64,000 nucleotides of DNA from NCBI GenBank assembly GCA_001662425.1, contig BDDC01000234.1:19291-83290 (forward strand), written 5' to 3'. The notes under the pieces are model-generated. The model saw only the letters and a list, made by a program, of their open reading frames with translations, did no database searches and had not been told where the DNA came from. A program made the translations under genes and the position numbers. Of the stretch, positions 10,553 through 21,702 are shown in pieces; the first letter of the stretch is position 1; each line of letters opens with the position of its first letter. Source of the DNA: Chlamydomonas sphaeroides (taxonomy: Eukaryota > Chlorophyta > Chlorophyceae > Chlamydomonadales > Chlamydomonadaceae).

Positions 10553-13500
10553 TCAGCTCCGCCTCCGCGCCGCCACCGCCGCCACCAACCCCGCCACCGC
10601 AGCGCCCAGGACCGCCGCCGCCACCAGCCGCGCCGCTTCGCTTCCCAGCACCGACCGCCAGCCGACGCAGCTATCCTCCTGCGCTCCCACAACTCCCGCC
10701 CTTTCCCCTCTCGCTCGGCTCTCCTCCTTCTCAACGCCCGCCGTGGCCGCAGCGTCGGCGCTCGCCGCCGGCCCCGCCGCGGCCTCGACCGCCACCGCAC
10801 CCTTGCCCCCGGCAGCGCCGCCCGCGTCCGGCCCCGCGCCGGGGCCCCGCCCTCCCGCCGCCCTGGCCGCCGCCGCCGCCATGGCCCCCAGCGCCATGCC
10901 GGTGGCCGAGGCTCGCATAATGTGCTCCTCCACCTCGGGCTTCAGCGCGCGCGACATGACCTCGCTGACCACCTCCACCGCGTCCGCGCCCTCTGCAGAG
11001 CAGCCAGGGGCAGGGGCGGCGGGCCGCAGGGGCGACCGGCAAGGCTTGCAGATCTCCCATAGCGTGGGCTGCGTTGGCGCCTGCCACGCGCCCGCAGCCC
11101 CATCCCGCTCTCCCCCTCTCCTTCCCCGTATCCTCCACTTGCCCCTCTTCCATCCCCCCCGCCGCCCCTCACCGTGCACCACCCTGTGGATGCCCTCCAT
11201 GACGGGGCACTCGACGCCCAGCGCCGTGGCCAGCTGGCGGATGGCCACCGCGGTGGGCACGCCCTCGGCCACAGAGCCGCCCATGGACGCCTGCGCGGGC
11301 CGGGGCGTGCCGGGGCGGGCGTTGCGTGCCAGTGCACGGCACGGGGCTGCAGGCGCTACTGCTGCAGCCCAGGGAGCAGGTCGGTTCAGATCTTTCAGCG
11401 GGGGCCCGCTGTGCCCTGTGCCCTGTGCCCTGTGCCCTGTGCCCTGTGCCCCGCCCTCTGCCCCCCAGCCCTGCCCTCCCCCCATGTGGTCCGCACCTGG
11501 ATGTCCGCCAGCTTCTCGCCACGGCCCAGCCGCAGCCCCACGTTGCGGTTGCGACTCAGCTCGCCTGCGGCCGGCAGGGGCGGTGCGGAAGCGAAGCCCG
11601 CCTCACCCTTTGCGGCCCTGCTGGCGCATGCCCAGACCACAGCCCCTGCACGTGCAACCCCCGCCCCGGTGCATCCCCCCCCTACCCTCCCCTCCTCTCC
11701 CGCCCCCGCCAGCCCCGCACCCGTGCACGTCATGACCAGGTCGCCCATGCCCGCCAGCCCCGACATGGTCAGCGGGTTGGCGCCGCGGGCCGCAGCCAGC
11801 TTGGTGATCTCGTACAGGCCTGGTGGCGAGCGGGGAGGAGGGCGGCGGCGTGTCAGCGAGGGACAGGCGAGCCGAGGGGCCGCATAGCAAGCGGCAACCT
11901 GCCTCGCGTAGGCCCTTCCGCGGTCACGCGCCACGCGCCGCTGCCATCCCCGCCAGGGCACTGGCTGGCCCCAGCGGTCTCAGCGGTCAGCGGCTGGCCT
12001 CCTGCCGCAGGGGCCCGGCCCTGCGGCCCCTCTCCCACCTCCAATGCCATCACCATCTCCCCCATCGCCGCCCCACGCCACCACCTCCCCACGCCACCAC
12101 CTCCCCACGGCACCACCCCCCTATGCCACCACGCAAGCCCCCGCACGCACCCCGCGTGATGAGCGCCGCGCGGCCGTTGTTGCCGAAGCCCAGTCCGTCG
12201 CTGATGCCGCAGGCGATGGCCAGCACGTTCTTCAGCGCGCCCCCCAGCTCCACGCCCACCACGTCCGTGGAGCGGTAGGCGCGGAAGCGGGGCGTGGACA
12301 GCAGCGCCTGCACCCGGGCAGCCAGCGCCTCGTCCTGGGGGGTGGTGGGCGGGTGTGTGGGTGGGTGAGGGCGGGGGCGTGGGAAGGGGCGCGGAAGGGG
12401 GAGGGGGCGGGAGAGGCTGAGGCGCAGTGGGGCGGGGAGAGGGAGGGCGGTGGCGTGGGTGCTGCCGTTGTGTGGGGCGCGGCTGCCCGAGGCGTGCCTT
12501 GCCTTGGCCGCCACGGTGACGGCCGTGGGCTGCTCCGCCGCCACCTCGGCCGCGAAGGAGGGCCCGGACAGGTACGCCAGCCGGCTGCGGAAGTGGGCGG
12601 GCACCACCTGGGGGGGCAGGGGCGGGTGGGTGGGTGGGGGCGGCGGGCGCGACTAGCGTGGGCGTCCAGCGAGGCCAAGCGCGGTGGCGGTGGTCGTGGC
12701 GGCGGTGTTGCAGGCTTGCCAGCGGTGCGGCTGCGGGGCCGCATACCGCCGCGCAGCCCCTTGCGCAGCCCATACGCGTCACAGCGCCCTGCTGCGGCCT
12801 GCGGCGGCCGCCCGCCGCGCCTCACACGGGTCGCTCGCCCTCTACCATGGCCAAGCGCGCTACGCCCGCCCCCGGCTCTCACCCGGTGCTCCAGCAGCTC
12901 CGCCACCGTCTCCAGGCTGCCCAGGCTGATGCCCTTGGAGCAGCTGACCAGGATCTGGGGGGTGGCGGCCGCGACATGGCAGCGGCAGGCACCGCTGGGT
13001 AGCGGCGAGCGGCGGTCGCCGGCGAGGCCGACCGTCCGAGGCCGTGGTGCTGGGCGTGGCGGCGGGGTTGCGGCGGTTGCCCGGAGCTGTCCTTCCCGCC
13101 TCGCCCCGTTGCCCACACCGCCTGATCCGCCTGCCCTGGCACCATACCTACTGCCGAGCGCGGCTTCTGGCGCCGGTCGCTGGCCTGGCACGCCCAGGGC
13201 CCCTCCCCTTCCCCCTTCCCGTTCCCCCTTTCTCCCATCATGTACCCCCCTCCCTGTCTCCCGCCCGCCGCCCCCGGACCCCACCTGGTGCGGCTGCAGC
13301 AGCTTGGCGGCCTCGCCTTGGGCAGCAGGGAGAAGGGGGCGGGGTGGGCAGCAGGTCGGCTCTGCTCGTCGTCGGCCACCAGGGCTGCGGGACATGGCGG
13401 GCCGCATCATAGCGTGCGTGCAACATGCGACGGCTGCCGCCTGCCCCCCTACCCAGTGTGGCCACAATGTACTGTGTGGGCACCACCATCAGGATGAGCT

Positions 13501-14398
13501 CTGCAGCGCGGGCGGGAGGGTGGGGGCGGGGGGTGCGGGGTGCACCACGGGGGTGGGTACATAACATGGGAGTAACGAACTACTTGCGGACCTCCGAGCG
13601 TAAGCCCGGGGTGAAGGCTGGGGGCACAGCAGGGAGGTGGCAGGGGGCCAGGGGCAGGACGGGGCGGAGGAGGGGAGGGACCGTAGGCAGAAGCCCGAGC
13701 GGTACCGCAGACGATCAAGGCAGGGTGGTTGCAAGGCAGGGTCCTTGATGCCCAGTGTGCCCCTGCTGCCGCCCCGGCCCCACCCGAGCGGGTGATGACT
13801 GCGGCGAGGTCGGTGCTGGCGGCCAGGCCGGGCGGGCAGGGCGCGCCGGGCAGATGCAGCGTGTTGCAGCGGGAGGGGCCGTTGATGGCGTCGGCGGCCT
13901 GGCGGGAGGGGAGCGGGGCGGAGGGGGCGGGTGCTGGGGCCCTGCGCACGGAAGCAGTGCGCCTGGCCCGTGGCGGTGGGCCCCTGCGCGCCGCACTGCG
14001 CCACGGATTTCGTCAGAGTGGCTGCGCGCAGCTCAGTCAAAGGCGCCGTGACCACGTCGACCGCTCACCTGGGCGCTGCGGCACCACAGCACCGTGTCAT
14101 GTCCCATGCGGGCGCAGTGGATTGCCTGGGGACGGGGAGAGGAGGCGGGGCATGGCGAGGTGTGTATGCCGGCGCTGGCGCACTCGTTGGGATGGCAACC
14201 TGCTTGCTTTGCGCAAATGGTCTCACCAGCGCCGTGCCCCATGCGCCGGAGCCGAGGACGCCAACCTGGTTGCGAGGCAGGGGCCGCGGGGAAAGGGGCG
14301 GCAGGGAAGGGTGGAGAAGGAGGGTTGGCAGTTTGCGTGGGTTCTCGCTCGCGCCCCAGCGCTCGCACCTTTGTGCGCTCGCCCCGAGCGTCCGTCAT
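10553..14398 (-). CDS. NAD-dependent glycerol-3-phosphate dehydrogenase
   Basis: Thirteen exons join in phase on the minus strand: 14398-14369, 14265-14227, 14125-14069, 13898-13784, 13500-13453, 13316-13285, 12954-12883, 12607-12503, 12334-12151, 11819-11721, 11564-11497, 11290-11173, 10992-10553; 468 residues. It should interconvert dihydroxyacetone phosphate and glycerol 3-phosphate using NAD(H). Visible are the Rossmann motif VGVLGSGAWGTAL (residues 11-23), SCSKGI, the SGPSFAAEV loop, the catalytic GVELGGALKN (Lys201) and SGLAGMGDL. The start gives only a ten-residue leader (MTDARGERTK), so no transit peptide is evident. It lacks the N-terminal phosphoserine-phosphatase-like domain known from some Chlamydomonas and Dunaliella isozymes. 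A low-complexity extension follows the catalytic domain and ends in a 20-residue hydrophobic segment and ARRRS. Intron 8 has a GC donor. It is divergently paired with the aminotransferase. Confidence 0.93.
11411..11449. repeat. Tandem 7-mer (GTGCCCT)n in an intron
   Basis: About five and a half copies of a heptamer lie in an intron of the glycerol-3-phosphate dehydrogenase gene (the intron spanning 11291-11496 region). It is a candidate length-polymorphic marker with no coding role. Confidence 0.9.
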
Positions 14399-14813
14399 TG
14401 CTCGACTGGGAGCTTATAACGAGAGAACGAGGCACGATGACACGCAAGCAAACGCAAGTGCAGAGCGCTCCGCGTGCCCGGCGTCCAGTACGATGCCAAA
14501 GGGGCGAGTGGAGTGATTGTCGTTCCGGTGGGTACTGAGGCCCTTAATCGCTGACTTGACAGGAGCCATCGGCCATGCATCGCAATCCCAATGGGCACTG
14601 TAACGGCACGCGCACAACAAGATAAACGTGTCCAAACAAGGCCGACCCTCCGCCGTTGAACTAGAGACAAAGCACGTTTGGACCGCTCCGACACATTCGC
14701 AACTGCACATGTCGTTCGACCACGGTAGGTCCCGAAGCTTGTGAACAATCCATCTGTAGTCCTTCATTTAACCGTTGCCCTTCAATGCAGTGACGGGCGA
14801 GGACTCGCCAAGC
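14399..14813. promoter_or_regulatory. Shared divergent promoter region
   Basis: Only 415 bp separate the start codons of two head-to-head genes for redox-shuttle enzymes (glycerol-3-phosphate dehydrogenase on minus, aspartate aminotransferase on plus). Both 5' UTRs and promoters must lie here, so a bidirectional promoter is likely. No specific factor site could be recognised. Confidence 0.6.
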
Positions 14814-17741
14814 ATGGTTCTGCGTCAGCTCACGGCTGCGCCTGCTGGCTCGCTGGGGTCGACCTGGAAGCACGTTAAGCAGGTGAACATACAATACCAG
14901 CACCAGAAACTGGGGCGTGCGCGACGCAGCACGAACCGTCGCGCGGGCCGTAATTCCGCAACAGCTTCGGCCTGGGGGCCTCAGCTGTCGCCGTAGCTGT
15001 AGCTGTAAGCGCTGAAATTTGTTGCAAGAGGTCTTCGCACCTTGCGCGCCCGAGCGTGAACGTTCCGGAAACGGTTAGGTAGGCTGCGTCATGCGCGCGA
15101 CGGTTCTTCCCCGTCATCCCCTTGTTCCCGATACCTTAGCCGCCGAAAGCGTTCGCTGACAACGCAATCTAGTGTTCCACATTGTATCATGTTCGGTCAA
15201 ATAGCCCTAGCTGCCAGCAAGCCCTAGGGCCGGCGTGCCGACCGTTACGTCCCGCGTTCAGCGGCCATCCTCTTCCCGCCCCCAACCTGCAACGCCCACC
15301 CATCCCAGGCGCCACCTGACCCCATCATCGGCGTCACCGACGGCTGGCGCGCCGACTCCGACCCCCGCAAGCTGAACCTCGGCGTCGGCGCCTACCGCAC
15401 CGAGGTACGGTGTCCTGCGTGTTGGCCTAGTCGCCAGACTCGTAGCAGCGGTCACAGCCATGCTTGCGTACTTCGGGGGACTCCTGCCAGCTCCGTTACT
15501 TCACTCTCCGCTCGTCTCGCATCCAAGTTTCCCAGCTCATATGCACCTGACCCCGCCACGCCGTACTGTCCCCACAGGAGGGCAAGCCCCTGGTGCTGCG
15601 CGCCGTGCGCGAGGCCGAGCTGCAGCTGATCAACGACCCCACAGCCAACAAGGTGTGGGGAATCACACACCGATAGCCTGCAATCCCCTCACCTCGTCGC
15701 CAGGACGTGCCGCGGCCCCTTCCGGTTGACCCAGCCTGCCGCCTTCCACGTCCATTTCCCCATGCCCTTCACCTTTCCCTTCTCTGCCTCCTTCCCCGCT
15801 CGCCCTTCCCCTTCCAGGAGTACCTGCCCATCGCCGGCAACCCCGAGTTCTGCCGCCTGGCCCGCAGCCTGGCGCTGGGGGACGATTGCCCCGCCATCGC
15901 CGCCGGGCGGGTGGCCACCGTGCAGGCGCTGTCGGGTGGGGCCGCCATCGAACTGCGAGGGCTGCCGGAAGCGCTGGCACGCACGCTCCAGTGCCGGCCC
16001 CAGCCCCCAACCCCAGCTCTCTTCCCAAGCCGACGGCACCCCCGCCCCAGGCCTGACTGACCGCCTGCCTCGCTTCCTTCATCACCAGGCACGGGCGCGC
16101 TACGTGTGGGCGCTGAGTTCCTGGCGGCCCACCTGCCGGCAGACTCGCCGCGCACCGTGTACCTGCCCAAGCCCACCTGGGGCAACCACAACACCATCTT
16201 CGGCGCTGCCGGACTGCAGGCGAGCGCGGCGGGGGCGTATGCGCCTGCCTCGGAGCCTGCCCGTGCCCCTGTGTGGCGCTTCCGCCTCACCAGTTTGCGA
16301 CGCGCCTTGCGCTGCCCATGGCCTTGCTCACTTGCTAGGTCTGCGCGTACCGTTACTTCCAGCCCAGCACGCGCGGCCTGGACTTTGACGGCCTCATGGC
16401 GGACCTGGGCGCTGCGCCCGCCGGCAGCGTCGTGGTGTTGCACGCGTGCGCGCACAACCCCACGGGCGTGGACCCCACCCAGCAGCAGTGGGAGGCGGTG
16501 CTGGCGCTGGTGCAGCAGCGCGGCCTGCTGCCCTTTTTCGACAGCGCGTACCAGGTGCGCCTCGCGGGGGCGCGTGGGCCCCGACCGGGCAGGCGGCCGT
16601 CAGGAAGGGTGCAGGAAGCGCCCGCCGCAGAGCGCGGGCATCGGGGCCGGCGCCCGCGCAGGGCTTGCCGGTCATCGCGGCAGAGCCCTGAGCTCCCTCC
16701 TCCCTCTTCCCCGCCCCACCTGCGGCCAGGGCTTTGCCTCGGGCGACCTGGACCGCGACGCCTGGGCGGTGCGGCTGTTTGCGCGGGCGGGGCTGGAGAT
16801 GCTGCTGGCGCAGTCGTTCGCCAAGAATATGGGCCTCTACGGCGAGCGCGCGGGCGCACTCAGCGTCATCACCAGGTGGGGCTGCGGCCGTTGGCGCCGG
16901 GGGTCATCCGCCGGTGGTGCCCTGCCCGCCCGCCCGCCTGCCAGCCATACCTGACCCCTGTTCTGCCGTCGCTGTGCGCCCCACAGCTCCAAGGCGGTGG
17001 CGGGCCGCGTGGAGTCGCAGCTCAAGCTGGTCATCCGGCCCATGTACTCCAACCCGCCCATGCACGGCGCGGCCATCGCCGCCAAGGTGCTGGGCTGTCC
17101 CAAGCTCAGGGCCATGTGGAAGGTGGGCCCAGGGCGGGCGCGCACACGAGTTAAGACTGTGCGGAGCTAAGGGGCAAGGGCCAGTAAGGACGCGCGGCTG
17201 CCCTTGGCATGTGGTTTGAAAATCACCACGCTGCTCCCCTCGGGTTTTCACCGGCCCGTCCAGGAGGAGCTGCGCTCCATGGCCGACCGCATCGGCGCCA
17301 TGCGCACCGCGCTGCACAAGGAGCTGGTGGCGCGCAACCTGCCGGGCGACTGGAGCTTCGTGCTCAAGCAGATCGGCATGTTCTCGTTCACGGGTGCGGC
17401 GTTTGGCGGGTTGCTGGACGGGCGTGTGGAGGAAATGGAAGGGAACGACGGTTGAACTCTTCGGACTCACATTCGTGACAGCTCGCCCTGGGCGATCGAC
17501 ACACATCTGCGCTTATCTGGCCCGACCCACATGACCCACATGACCATGCCGCACCTACCACCCGCCCCTCCTGCCATCACCAGGCCTGGGCCGGCCGCAG
17601 TGCGAGGCGCTGGTGTCCAAGTGGCACGTGCACATGACGCTCGACGGCCGCATCTCCATGGCGGGGCTGTCGGCGGCGGCCGCGCCCTACCTGGCGGACG
17701 CCATCGCGGACGTGGTGCTCCACCCGCCCTCGGCGCTGTAG
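14814..17741 (+). CDS. Aspartate aminotransferase
   Basis: Ten exons in phase: 14814-14882, 15309-15404, 15578-15652, 15818-15935, 16089-16219, 16339-16554, 16730-16875, 16987-17122, 17264-17393, 17584-17741; 424 residues. It is a PLP-dependent transaminase exchanging amino groups between aspartate/2-oxoglutarate and oxaloacetate/glutamate. Evidence includes LNLGVGAYRTE, HACAHNPTGVDPT, the Schiff-base lysine in SFAKNMGLYGERAG (Lys267) and DGRISMAG near the C-terminus. Exon 1 was placed by the match of STWKHVKQAPPDPI to the conserved N-terminal arm of the mitochondrial/cytosolic enzyme group; the in-frame ATG at 14814 leaves a 13-residue leader, so the compartment is uncertain. A longer leader from a missed exon is possible. 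Intron 5 (16220-16338) begins with GC. The gene is divergent from glycerol-3-phosphate dehydrogenase. Confidence 0.94.
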
Positions 17742-18675
17742 ATGAAATGGGGAAGTGCCGGCCTGTACCGGCCGCCTGTGCAGCACGTGGTAAAGAGCGG
17801 GGGTTGTTGCCCGAGCATGGTCCCAATTGTGTTCATGTCCTGTATGTGTTTCAAATCAGCTTCCGTGTTGTGGTTGCGGAATGCTCCATGTTTGGTGCCA
17901 GTAGGTAGCATAATTGTGGGCAACCACGGACATTGTCATGGGGAGCACGTACCGGACGTCCGATGTCATATTGGTATCAATTCCGTGTTCAAATGCCGGA
18001 TGTGGGCACGAGGAGGTGAGCAGCATCGGAGTTTGTCGTGTGGAAGTGTGTTAAGGCCCTGGGCGCGTCCTTAGCTGGTCTCGGCAGCTTGCTGGCCACA
18101 ATGAGCGGCCAAAGTATGTGACGCACCGGTCGGGCGGTCATCGCTCGATGCATACCCAGCAGGGCGCAGGGCACTGCGCGCCAGGCTAGACGCCGACGCC
18201 GTGTGTCAAATGAAAGCGCAAGCGCTGGCGGCCTTCTTCTTCTCTATTCTTCTAGCTACTTGTGCGCTGCCAGGTACGAGGAGCGCCGGCAGTGGCACCC
18301 CGGGGACTTGAGGTCTCGACAGCAGCCGGCCGCCTCGAATGCCCCGAAGACCTGGTCAGGCACGGTCGATTGCGTCTGGCTACGTACGGGCCACCATCTT
18401 GCCTCAGCTCGCGGCCACACTCCGCGAGTTGCTTGCATAGGGATTTCTATTGTGGTCTCGTCGCCACCCGTCACCACTCGTGGCCAGCATCCCTAGCTGC
18501 CCTCTCTCTGACGCCGCTCTGACGGGGTTGGCTGGGGCCTATCTGTTGACCAATGGGAGGGGGCACATGCCACAACAGATGACGCCACACGGCCACGGCC
18601 AACAACTCTGCTCGACAGCTGGCGCGCGCTGCCCCACCCCCATAAAAGTGTTTGGCACGCCCCCGCAAGCTCGCT

Positions 18676-18676
<1 letters not shown>
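17742..18676. other. Intergenic, 3' flank of the aminotransferase
   Basis: No coding exon is supported. It includes the 3' UTR of the upstream gene and runs into the poly-C tract that precedes the sequencing gap. Confidence 0.5.

Positions 18677-18714
<38 letters not shown>
18677..18714. repeat. Poly-C homopolymer abutting the assembly gap
   Basis: A run of 38 consecutive C ends exactly where the Ns begin. It probably stalled sequencing and caused the gap; its true length is unknown. Confidence 0.95.
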
Positions 18715-19070
18715 NNNNNNNNNNNNNNNNNNNNNNNNNNNNNNNNNNNNNNNNNNNNNNNNNNNNNNNNNNNNNNNNNNNNNNNNNNNNNNNNNNNNNN
18801 NNNNNNNNNNNNNNNNNNNNNNNNNNNNNNNNNNNNNNNNNNNNNNNNNNNNNNNNNNNNNNNNNNNNNNNNNNNNNNNNNNNNNNNNNNNNNNNNNNNN
18901 NNNNNNNNNNNNNNNNNNNNNNNNNNNNNNNNNNNNNNNNNNNNNNNNNNNNNNNNNNNNNNNNNNNNNNNNNNNNNNNNNNNNNNNNNNNNNNNNNNNN
19001 NNNNNNNNNNNNNNNNNNNNNNNNNNNNNNNNNNNNNNNNNNNNNNNNNNNNNNNNNNNNNNNNNNNNNN
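18715..19070. other. Assembly gap (356 N)
   Basis: All bases are N. The real size may differ. Any open frame spanning it is an artefact. Confidence 1.
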
Positions 19071-21702
19071 GTCGACCTGTCTTGACCAGAAAATTTCAGG
19101 GAAGCCATGAAACGGGGTCAAGAGCCTGTGAGCAGCGGGTTATGTCGTGCTATGTAACCACCTGCAGAGCGCATGTATAAGGAAGCGTGTACCGTTTATG
19201 TGAAATATTTTCTGCCTACTCTGCGCGTGCCGTGGCCCCCACGCAAGGTTTCCTCCAGTGTTCTATTCGTCAAGGGTTCACATCAACCCCCACGTGACTA
19301 AGCTCCGCAAGTCCGCCAAGAGGTCATCAGAGCTGACTAACGAAGGGATACACAAAGGCAGCACGGCATTTAGTACCCCGAGTGCAGCAGGCCAGGTCGC
19401 GCAGACCATGCGCTGGGCCCAGGTGTGGCCGTTGGAGCCCTTTTACTGTAGAGCCAGGAGCCCTTGGGCCCTACCAATCGATGCCGCATGGACAGCGTAT
19501 CCTCGGCAGGCAGGGTCACATGGTACCTGCACTGTCAGAGTCACGCAGTCAGCCAGGCACACCAATTATAAGAACTCAGCCTCCATCGCTGGTTCGGCCG
19601 TTCGCCCGGCTTGCAGCCCTACTTCTCCCCTGCTTCTCATACCTGCCGGGAGCAAGGCACGTCGTCGTGCGCTCGTGCGAGTGCGGCGGCAACCCGATGC
19701 GCGAGCTTGCGTGGGTTGCGTGTCGCTTCGCCTGAAGCATAGAAGGACTCGGAAAGCCACACTGTGAGCGCGCGACGCCCCCACTGACGACATATCTGGC
19801 ATCACGAGTTACCTGGCCATCGGTAGGCAGGCATGGAGATGCGACCAACGTCCGTGAAGGCTGCGAGGGCGTCCAGGATGCTGATATTAGCTGGAATTAA
19901 CGTAGCAGAGCTACTTACCCCGAGGCTCTGCTCGCCTTGGGCGCGGGCCACCTGGCGTGGCTGGAGTGACGGGCGCAGGAGGGGTGTCCCAGGCGGGTGC
20001 GCCCCTGCCACCGCCACCGTCAGGTAGGATGGGGAGAGGCCGTGCGTGGGCCCCTGGACGTACGCGCTCCCCGGCCAAGGCCCGGCTGACCGTACTAGGC
20101 CGCAACCCAGTTGAATCGGGGGTATTGACAAGAGGCTATGTTGCGCTGCCGTCGGGACAGCACGTGTGGCCCGCGGCGGGCGTCCTCTGTCTGCGAACAT
20201 GCAATAGCGTGGGGCCTCCCCACGGGCTTTCCTACCCCTTGTACGTAAGTAAGCCAACACGGCTTCCCCGAGGTTCGATGTTGCCTTCATGACGCAGGAT
20301 CAGACTGCAAACGACAATGTAGCACAGACGAAGCCCAAAACGGCTGTTGGCTTTGCTTCGGCCCAACGTCCCGTTTTGGTGTCAAGACCGTCCGCGCGGC
20401 CGAATGTGCAGCGCCGGAAGCACGTGGGGACCAGCGGCGGCCACGCAGCGCGAAGGGGAGCCGTCTCCGGGATTCGTTGGAGGCCGTCGTTCGTCGGGCC
20501 GGCCGGGGATTCCACACCTCACCATAATCACATTCTGTCACCGCTGTCTTCGGCACGGCCTGCGGCAGCTGCCCGCAATCATGCGTTCATGCCCCGACGG
20601 TAAGGTAGACATGCGCTTCACGATGACGCTGAACGCCTTGGGCTACACCGCATACAGGAGAGTAGCGCGTGCGTGACCTCCATACGGCACCATGAGGGAC
20701 AGGAGTCCCTTAGTGTGGCCCAATCTAACATGCACGTCGTGCAGCCCCACGCCCTGCCAGCCAGCATGCCAACCATGCATGCCAGCGCCCGATGGGGCGT
20801 CACGCCTGCACACTAGCCCGCGGACTAACGGGGACAGACCTGCCCAGCTTCAGTTCTTCAAGCTCTTGCCCAGCTATTGCGCCTCCGAGGCCCTATCAAT
20901 GCCGCGCGCCGCAGCGAGACCGCCACGCCGGCTTGGGGGCCTCAATACAGTACACCTAGACGGCCATGCGCATCCAGCCGAGCAAGCGCCTACCACTCTA
21001 CCTACACCCGCGGTGCCCGCAACACCCGCGAACGCAGCGTGCGGCCACTTGAAGCAGCTACAACAGGCGCACCCGAGACTAGTAAGACGCGGCAGCGGGC
21101 CAACGCTGGGCATCGCACGAACCACATCGCATGCTTCATTCGGCTGGAGGCAGCAGCAAGCCTAACTATTGCGGAAGGAAGCATTGCTAGCACCTACAAA
21201 CCCAGCCATTATTCCCCTGGTCGCAGAACACCCGAAATCGTTCGCCCGAGAGGCCGTAGCACCCAGTCCCCGACATGCGGTGAGCGTCTACAACGGAAGC
21301 AAAGCGCGGGCCGCCCTTGCTTCGCTACCAGTAAGACATCGACTCAAGCAAACACGAACACGACAACAGGGCAGCACAACACCCCGCAAAACGCTGCTGC
21401 CGGCACCGCCGACGCCACACAGGTCACCTCGCGCGCCGAATGATGTCATGCAAATCAGTATCACCGCAACGGCCGCGTCTTGACCGTCCCACCGCTGCTC
21501 TTCAGCCGGCACTCCTCACCCACCATCCGTAGGGCCATCCCTGCCACCCGCCGACCAGCCAGCTGCCAGTCAGGACGAGTTCCCATACCCCAGCGCTGCG
21601 TCGTCGCGGCGCATGACCACGCCTACATGTCGCAGCGGCGTGGTGCAAGCCTGCAGGCGGCGGTGCAGATTCCGGGCTCAAGAGCCCGCCGCCACAGGCT
21701 GC
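19071..21702. other. Gene-poor intergenic region
   Basis: This 2.6 kb has a lower GC content than the genes around it and no exon with recognisable family content on either strand. Several 60-190 codon open frames exist but lack consistent splice sites or conserved motifs. It contains the 3' UTR of the minus-strand kinase at its right edge. No tRNA-like cloverleaf was noticed. Confidence 0.45.

Noticed and set aside
10071..11735. 554-codon plus-strand open frame
   Set aside because: It overlaps several conserved exons of glycerol-3-phosphate dehydrogenase on the other strand and has no family content.
19071..19076. SalI-type GTCGAC directly after the gap as vector contamination
   Set aside because: Only six bases match; the following sequence does not continue as a cloning polylinker.
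18450..19121. Open frames spanning the N gap
   Set aside because: They consist mostly of unknown bases and poly-C.
20877..21443. 188-codon Arg/Thr/Ser-rich open frame
   Set aside because: Low-complexity composition, no motifs, and overlapping open frames in other phases of equal quality.
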